Assembly (NCBI GenBank): GCA_014529385.2
Contig: CM043959.1
Location: 48,797,928-48,861,927 of the forward strand
Source of the DNA: Adiantum capillus-veneris
Taxonomy: Eukaryota; Streptophyta; Polypodiopsida; Polypodiales; Pteridaceae
Direction of reading: 5' to 3'
DNA: 64,000 nt
The position numbers and the translations under genes are program-made. Positions 57,344-64,000 of the stretch are shown piece after piece. The notes under the pieces are model-generated. The model was not told where the DNA came from. It made no database searches and worked only from the letters and a program-made list of their open reading frames with translations. Positions within the stretch are counted from its first letter, which is position 1; every line of letters starts with the position of its first letter.

Positions 57344-58933
57344 TTATAGCCATTTTTTGGCTCTCCGTAATTGCTATAGTAAACCACCTCACCCTACCAA
57401 AATCACCCAAACACTGTGGCTATCCCTACCTTTTCATTGTACATAGACGTATGTGAGGTAGGAGACTTTTCCCATATCTCCTTAAAACCCTCAGCTAGCT
57501 AGTCATTGGGCTAGTTGAGCCAAATAAGTTTTTAAAAAAAATATTATGGCCCATTTGTGTGTAAATATTTCATTATATATAGGGCCTAAATATAAGGAAT
57601 TTTCATAACTATTTTGATATTTATTTAAATATTTATACCTAGGTGTGCGTTATTTCATTATCACATTTTTTCATACCATTTTGCACACTCTTTATTACAT
57701 AGAAATATATTTTCATGCAAGCTTCCCTTATTTTTGGTATGCATCCACTCCAAGAAAAAAACTCAAAAATACCTTCCACTATCAATCATTGCCTTTCACT
57801 AAATTCCTATTTCCTACAGGTATTGTTTCTTACCTCTTGTCAATAAACATACATCAATTAAAAAAATGCGTATCATCCTCATTTGATTCCCTAAATTTTT
57901 ATATATGAATTATATATATATATATAACTCACACTATTCTAGATTCCATATATTGTTTATATATACTAACCTGTTTTTTTCCATCATATCTATATATTAT
58001 ATTTATGCATAATCCAAAACCATGCATATTTTCAAACCCCTAAGAATCAATTAGGTCATGCTCCAATGCAACGAGGGGCTCACCTTTGGAGCTATATGCA
58101 AATTCAACAGAAGGGGGGCCACTGAAGACTTTTTTTGTGAAGAAATATAGGCTTTTTGGTTGGATTTTTTATATCCATCTCCACTTTGAATTTGAAGTGG
58201 TGGTTAGAAGACACAATGTGGACCAAGAGGTGAATAATTGTCTCAAAGTTTTCATAATTTTTGGAGCTACCACCGGTGAGCTATGGTTTTTTGATTGGAC
58301 CCTACTCTGTCCACTTTCCTCACAAGTAGCCCATAGTCTTCTCTCACCTCTTTCCACACTTCTACACACGCACACACACACACACACTTATTCCTCACAA
58401 TCCCTCACTCAAACTTGGACCTTCCATGGTTTCTATCACCTTCTTCACCATTAACCTCCCCTCTTACATCCATAGCTCTCATATGAGCTCTACATGTACA
58501 TACACCATCTCTATGCCTGTCTCTATTACTTCCAAAATATAATTCCATCTTACCCCATCTCTATATACATAAAATTCAGCATGTAAAGCATGGGTAACCT
58601 TTGCAAATTGAGAGAAATCATCAACCGAATTTCCATTTTCATCGCGATAATCAACCTTGACGATGATGGCATAAAGAAGAGAAGAAGAAGAAGAGGATCG
58701 ATCATCATTTTGAGAACCTACACAAGTCAGTCCAAAACTTCTTCAAGCTTCACCATCACAAGTATTTTTTCACTTCATTCAACCATATTGCTTCAAGTAT
58801 CCACCTCATTCTACCCATTGTAAATATATCATTAACTTTCTAGTGATTACCAACACTAACCATTAACATACTAACACAAAATAGCCATTGACCTAACCAT
58901 AAAAGACACCTGACCTCAGGACATGTGCATAAT

Positions 58934-59001
<68 letters not shown>

Positions 59002-61029
59002 ATGAAACATGAGTGTGAGAAAAGCCACATAATGAAATCTTGTCAAGGGACCAAATATGATAGAGGACTCAAAAGCACTCTCTTTGAAAAAGATACTTTA
59101 TGATGGTACATGAACATACCATCATCTTGGGGGAGGGCTAATGATAAGCGTTTTTTGGCTCTCTGTAATTGCCATAGCAAGCTACCTCACCCTACCAAAA
59201 TCACCCAAACACTATGGCTATCCCTATCTTTTCATTGTACATAGGCGTGTGTGAGTTAGGAGACTTTTCCCATATCTCCTTAAAACCCTCAGCTAGCTAG
59301 TCATTGGGCTAGTTGAGCCAAATAAATAAAAAATAAAAATAAAAATATATATTATGGTCCATTTTTGTGTAAATATTTCATTATATATAAGGCTTAAATA
59401 TAAGGAGTTTTCATAATTATTTTGATATTTATACATAGGTGTGCGTTATTTGCCTATGTATGCTATGTACATTAACTCACCATTATCACATTTTTTCTTA
59501 CCATTCTACACACTCTTTATTCCATATAAATATATTTTCATGCAAGCTTCCCTTATTTTTGGTATGAATCCACTCCAAGGAAAAACCTCAAAAATACCTT
59601 TCACTATCACTCATTGCCTTTCACTAAATTCCTATTTCCTACATGTATTCTTTTTTACCTTTTGTAAATAAATATACATCAATAAAAAAAATGAGGACTC
59701 TCCTCATTTGATTCCATATATTTTCACATATTTATTATATATATATATAACTCACACTATTCTAGATTCCATATATTGTTTATATATACTAACCTGTTTT
59801 TTTCCATCATATCCATATATTATATTTATGCATAATCCAAAACCATGCATATTTTCAAACCCCTAAGAATCAATTAGGTCATGCTCTGATGTAACGAGGG
59901 GCTCACCTTTGGATCTATATGCAAATTCAACAAAAGGGGGGCCACTGAAGACTTTTTTGTGAAGCAAAATAGTCATTTTGGTTGGAATTTTTATATCCAG
60001 TTCCACTCCAAATTTGAAGTGGTGGTTAGAAGACACAATGTGGACCAAGATCTAAATAATCACCTCAAAAGTTTTCATAATTTTTGGAGGTACCACCGGT
60101 GAGCTATGGTTTTTTGATTGGACCCTAGTTTGCCCATTTTTCTCACAAGTAGCCCATAGTCTTCTCTCACCTCTTTTCACACTTCTACACAAACACACAC
60201 ACACACACACACACACTCATTCCTCTCAATCCCTCACTCAAACCTGAACCTTCCATGGTTTCTCTCACCTTCTTCATTATTAACCTCCCCTTTTACTTCC
60301 ATAGCTCTCATATGAGCTCTACATGTACATACACCATCTCTATTCCTCTCTCTATTACTTCCAAAGTACAATTCCATCTTATCCCTTCTCTAAATACATA
60401 AAATTCAGCATGTACACCATGCATAAACTTTGCAAATTGAGAGAACTCATCAACTAAATTGCCATTTGCATCGTGATAATCAACCTTGGCGACGGTGGCA
60501 TAAAGAAGAGAAGAAGAAGAAAAGGATCGATAGTCATTTTGAGAATCTACACAAGTAAGTCCAAAACTTCTTCAAGCTTCACCATCACAAGTATTTCCTC
60601 ACTTCATTCAACCATCTTACTTCAACCATCCACCTCATTTTACCCATTGTAAATATATCATGAACTTTCTAATGATTACTAACACTAACCACTAACATAC
60701 TAACACAAAATAGCCATTGACCTAACCATAAAAGACACCTCACCTCAACACATGTGCATAGTAACTCTCTCTCTCTCTACATGAAGCATGAGTGTGACAA
60801 AAAGCCACACAATGAAAATCCTGTCAAGGGACCAAATATGATAGAGGACTCAAAAACACGCTCTTTGAAAAAGATGCTTTATGATGGTACATGAATATAC
60901 CATCATCGTGGGGGAGGGCTAATGATAGCCATTTTTTGTCTCTTTATAATTTCTATAGTGAGCTACCTCACCCTACCAAAATCACCCAAACACTGTGGCT
61001 ATCCCTACCTTTTCATTGTACACAGGTGT
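57344..61029 (+). mobile_element. array D: tandem 1.8-kb LTR-internal units
   Basis: Unit starts T[TG]ATAGCCATTTTTTG at 57344, 59142 and 60923. Units 1 (1798 bp) and 2 (1781 bp) align end to end, and unit 3 is cut at 61029 by element C. Each junction is preceded by a purine run (CTTGGGGGAGGGCTAA), suggesting LTR-internal-LTR-internal-LTR structure of a small non-coding retrotransposon. Microsatellites inside are (AC)n at 58371-58387 and 60186-60215 and a long (CT)n at 58937-58997. No gene is supported. Confidence 0.7.
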
Positions 61030-61744
61030 TGTTGGGAAAACAAGAGCAAGGGACACCTCTATAGCAATGTCTCCCAAGAGCGTTGAAGAAACAAGATCAG
61101 CACCACAAATGGTATCAAAATAACCTCAACAAAACCACAACTCAAAGACAAGTGATCTCTTGGGAATTTACCAGCACACGCCCACCCAAAAGACCACCAT
61201 GAAAATTCGGAAGCACTTACCCTGGCATGGATTTACAATACACGTTGACCAATGCACTTGAGAGAAAGATCTTTCACCTTCACCAAATAACTCTTCAAAA
61301 AAATAATTTTAAAGTGTACACACATCTCCAAACAAGAGATCTTGCATAACGTACCGTACACCAAAGTGCCTGCAAGATGCCATATCCTATGCGTTGTGGA
61401 AAATAGATTGTATCTTCCAAACCACAACTCCAAAAGGGATGATTTCAAGCCTCAAAAATTCTCTACATTTTCTAAAACAAAAGCTCTGAATACCACACAT
61501 TTCAATTCTATGTACCTCTATGTCCAAAATTGGCACGCACAGCAAGCTGCCATGGCCCGACTACACGTAGGAAGACTAGTTGAGGGGAAAACACTGCATC
61601 CAAAAACATCAAGAAGCCACAATGACCCAAGACCTGAAAATTTTTGATATTTTACTGAACATTTTTTAGTTTTTACATGAGTTTTATATATATACAAGTC
61701 TCCCTTCAGAAAACTCACTCACAGGCACTTATAGTAGCCCGACA
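61030..61744 (-). repeat. left (3') LTR of element C
   Basis: A direct repeat of 63310-64000. It begins TGTTGGGAAAACAAG and ends AGTAGCCCGACA, with matching short inverted ends (TGTTGGG/CCCGACA). It is inserted in unit 3 of array D. Confidence 0.85.
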
Positions 61745-61995
61745 ACTATCACTAGACTAGCGACTTGCAGTGCATGTACATGTGCGTGCTAAATCAAGCT
61801 AAAACCCCCACAAAAAGAAAGCCCATACACACTTTTGACATTGGGAATCATGTCTGTATGTACAAATTTACAAAAAAAGGGGTGTCAGAAATGCACCCAA
61901 CATAGTTTGCCAAACCCCGAGTCTGCTAGAGCATTCATGCTCAACAGTAGACTATGCAAACGCTTATGTACAAAGATACATCATGTACAAAGGAA
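61745..61995. other. short non-coding interval of element C
   Basis: Lies between the left LTR and the ORF stop. No clear polypurine tract is seen next to the LTR. Confidence 0.5.
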
Positions 61996-63192
61996 TCAGA
62001 ACCATATACCCTTACCATGATCAAATGGAAAAGTATTATCCCTTGTATCCATCGTGCACACATAATGGCATCCTTCAAAGTCATTAGAACAATCATCAAT
62101 CACTAGTGAGCTCCAATCATCAACGTACATGTCATACAAACCAAAATAGCATGGATAAACATTCTCACCATCATAAGATGTATCACTCACATCAAGCCAA
62201 GATAAAAAATCCACTGTATCCATGTCGTCATGGCTATCCCAACTTTCCAAGCTACAATCCTCTTCAACATCCACACATGCATGTGAGATTTTCATAAGCT
62301 TCTGCACCCTTGACAATGCATGGCACACACTAACTTGCATCTCATCATCCATCTCAACTTGTGGGTCATCAAAGCCCCAATCAAGACTACCATCACAATC
62401 CACATCACTCAAACCATCCTCTTGCTCACAAAGAAAATCATAACTAGCAGGCAACTCAGTGTCACCAATAACGTCATCAACATCACAAACATTAATCTGA
62501 GTATCCCAAATGGGTCCACATACCCACAACCCATCAGGGTACCATAAAAACTCATAAGATGGAGGAGAGAAAAGATCATCCATAATCTCAATATGCATGT
62601 CATCTACATCACAACCAAAATCATCCAAAGGCATATAACGCAAGCACATAGAGCTAGACAAATCCTCATCTTTACAATCATTTAGACATGCATCCAAATC
62701 AGCTATACCGTTGCCCTCTTTGTTATACATGCACTCCAAGGTTCTTTCTTTCACAATACCACTTGTATATAACTTCCCATTAAAATGTACATCATCAAGA
62801 GACAATGCGTCATCTTCTACATTTGAATGAACCTCATCATCAGTGCTACAATCATCAATAGTGATAGAGGGGCTCTCACATGAAACCCATGAAGAAGCAC
62901 AATATTGATTTACATTTTCAACCCATCGTTCTTGCTTCAAGAAATCATCAATGCTTCTCACACCCAACAAGTCTGTGCAAGCAAACCCAATGCCCGCCAG
63001 ACATCTCGGAAGAGTACCAATGAACAAGAATGTCTCTCTTGTTGCATCCAAAACCATATCCTCAAGCACCTCTAACTCTTGCTTGAGAGAGAAAAACCTG
63101 ATGTAATGCATGTCCAAGTCTTCTAACCTGCTTAGCTTCAATTGTCGCATCGCATCATTCATCCTAATCAATGCATCACTAAGCTTAACCAT
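61996..63192 (-). CDS. acidic 398-aa protein of element C (unrecognised)
   Basis: An intact frame starting MVKLSDALIRMNDAMRQLK. The first ~130 residues are helical (SLKQELEVLEDMVLDATRE). The rest is strongly acidic, Asp/Cys-rich and contains repeated imperfect blocks of the form D-D-V-H-F and D-D-M-H-I-E. It has no zinc knuckle, protease or polymerase motif. It fills most of the ~1.57-kb internal region, so it is the only gene of a non-autonomous element. Its being open despite diverged LTRs suggests it may be recent, captured or selected. Function unknown. Confidence 0.6.
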   Translation of the reverse strand: MVKLSDALIRMNDAMRQLKLSRLEDLDMHYIRFFSLKQELEVLEDMVLDATRETFLFIGTLPRCLAGIGFACTDLLGVRSIDDFLKQERWVENVNQYCASSWVSCESPSITIDDCSTDDEVHSNVEDDALSLDDVHFNGKLYTSGIVKERTLECMYNKEGNGIADLDACLNDCKDEDLSSSMCLRYMPLDDFGCDVDDMHIEIMDDLFSPPSYEFLWYPDGLWVCGPIWDTQINVCDVDDVIGDTELPASYDFLCEQEDGLSDVDCDGSLDWGFDDPQVEMDDEMQVSVCHALSRVQKLMKISHACVDVEEDCSLESWDSHDDMDTVDFLSWLDVSDTSYDGENVYPCYFGLYDMYVDDWSSLVIDDCSNDFEGCHYVCTMDTRDNTFPFDHGKGIWF

Positions 63193-63285
63193 GGCTGCAC
63201 TTTTATGAATAAACCATCAAAATTAAATTTAACTCTAGCCAACAATCCAATCAAACTTGTAAATTGAAGGTCACTTGAAGCAACT

Positions 63286-63303
63286 CCTCGGTGGCGGGCA
63301 CCA
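63286..63303 (-). other. primer-binding site of element C
   Basis: On the minus strand TGGTGCCCGCCACCGAGG begins six bases after the LTR end. It is of the TGGTGCCC type found in plant LTR elements. It orients the element on the minus strand. Confidence 0.65.
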
Positions 63304-63309
63304 AAACAC

Positions 63310-64000
63310 TGCTGGGAAAACAAGAGCAAGGGGCACCTCTATAGCAATGTCTCCCAAGAGCGTTGAAGACACAAGATCAGCACCACAAATGGTATCAAAA
63401 GAACCTCAACAAAACCACAACTCAAAGACAAGTGATCACTTGGGAATTTACCAGCACACGCCTACCCAAAAGACCACCATGAAAATTAGGAAGCACTTAC
63501 CCTGGCATGGATTTACAGCACACGCCTACAAATGCACTTGAGAGAAATAGCTTTCACCTTCACCAAGTAACTCTTCAAAAACACAATTTTGAAATGTACA
63601 GACATCTCCAAACAAGAGAGCTTCCACAACCTACCATACACCAAACTGCCTGTGCTATATCCTGTGCGCTGTGGGAAATAGACTGTATCTTCCAAACCAC
63701 AACTCCAAAATGGATGATTTCAAGCTTCAAAAATTCTCTACATTTCCAACAACAAAATATCTAAAGACCACAAATTTCAATTCTATGTACCTCTATGTGC
63801 AAAATTGGCACGAACAGCAAGCTGCCATGGCCCTACTACACGTAGGAAGGCTTGTCGAGGGGAGAAAACTGCATCCAAAAACATCAAGAAGCCACAACTA
63901 CCCAAAACCTGAAAATTTCTGATATTTGACTAAACATTTTTTACTTTTTAGATAAGTGTTAGTTATATACAAGTCTCCCTTCAAAAAAATCACTCACGGT
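63310..64000 (-). repeat. right (5') LTR of element C, cut by window end
   Basis: It repeats 61030 onward, beginning TGCTGGGAAAACAAG, with about 5-10 % difference by eye. By comparison some 25 bases are missing beyond position 64000. Confidence 0.85.

Noticed and set aside
58086-58454. 122-codon frame in array D
   Set aside because: Broken in the second unit and contains a microsatellite translation.
58937-58997. Long (CT)n run as a functional element
   Set aside because: A simple microsatellite, much shorter in the second unit.

Overview
The window looks like repeat-rich nuclear DNA of a land plant. It has Ty3/gypsy elements of the Tat/Athila kind (tRNA-Asp-type primer site, DD35E integrase, extra ORF after pol), spliced genes with GT-AG introns, and almost no ordinary host gene content. 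A large-genome seed plant such as a gymnosperm would fit, but the sequence does not prove the lineage. Nearly every base belongs to one of several transposons nested inside each other, and the junctions can be read at base level.

Outer layers. Element A (plus strand) contributes the 3' half of pol (1-2957), a non-coding stretch with palindromes (2958-5839) and a long extra coiled-coil ORF (5840-8354, resuming at 53293-54217). It ends in a polypurine tract and an LTR (54269-55208). To its right are the 3' end of a decayed element E with a 505-bp LTR (55209-57057), an LTR fragment of the B family (57058-57343), a 1.8-kb tandem LTR-element array D (57344-61029), and a non-autonomous LTR element C (61030 to beyond the window end) carrying one acidic ORF.

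Element B (minus strand, 8355-53287) sits inside A's extra ORF. It has 956/957-bp LTRs, a perfect 5-bp target duplication (CACAC), a tRNA-Asp primer site, a leader with seven copies of a 24-bp palindrome, gag and a retropepsin. It has no reverse transcriptase or integrase. A decayed DEAD-box RNA helicase fragment lies next to its polypurine tract.

Element G (14976-48406, 33,431 bp) interrupts B's gag. It has perfect 16-bp terminal inverted repeats and a TTAG duplication (TTTTAG is a possible alternative), and removing it restores the gag frame. It is the most interesting object here: a giant DNA transposon that I cannot assign to a named superfamily. It carries (i) an intact 1075-aa transposase-like protein with a DUF7869-like RNase H-fold signature, (ii) a spliced gene with a ParB/DGQHR-like domain and a possible methyltransferase-like Rossmann segment, (iii) a SET-domain exon, and (iv) two NIF/FCP1-like HAD phosphatase exons. 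The SET and both NIF exons begin in the same splice phase and all fit one upstream donor, so they may be alternative or successive C-terminal modules of one transcription unit.

Most of the rest of G is filled with well over a hundred variants of a 20-bp motif (TTGGACAAGTGGTGGACCTT) built from two TGGAC half-sites 11 bp apart. The motif is organised into 368-bp tandem and ~440-bp higher-order repeats. Its orientation flips between the left (plus) and right (minus) halves. The one mostly motif-free, GC-rich island (about 20.9-23.0 kb) lies between the leftward transposase gene and the rightward gene and is a candidate divergent promoter.
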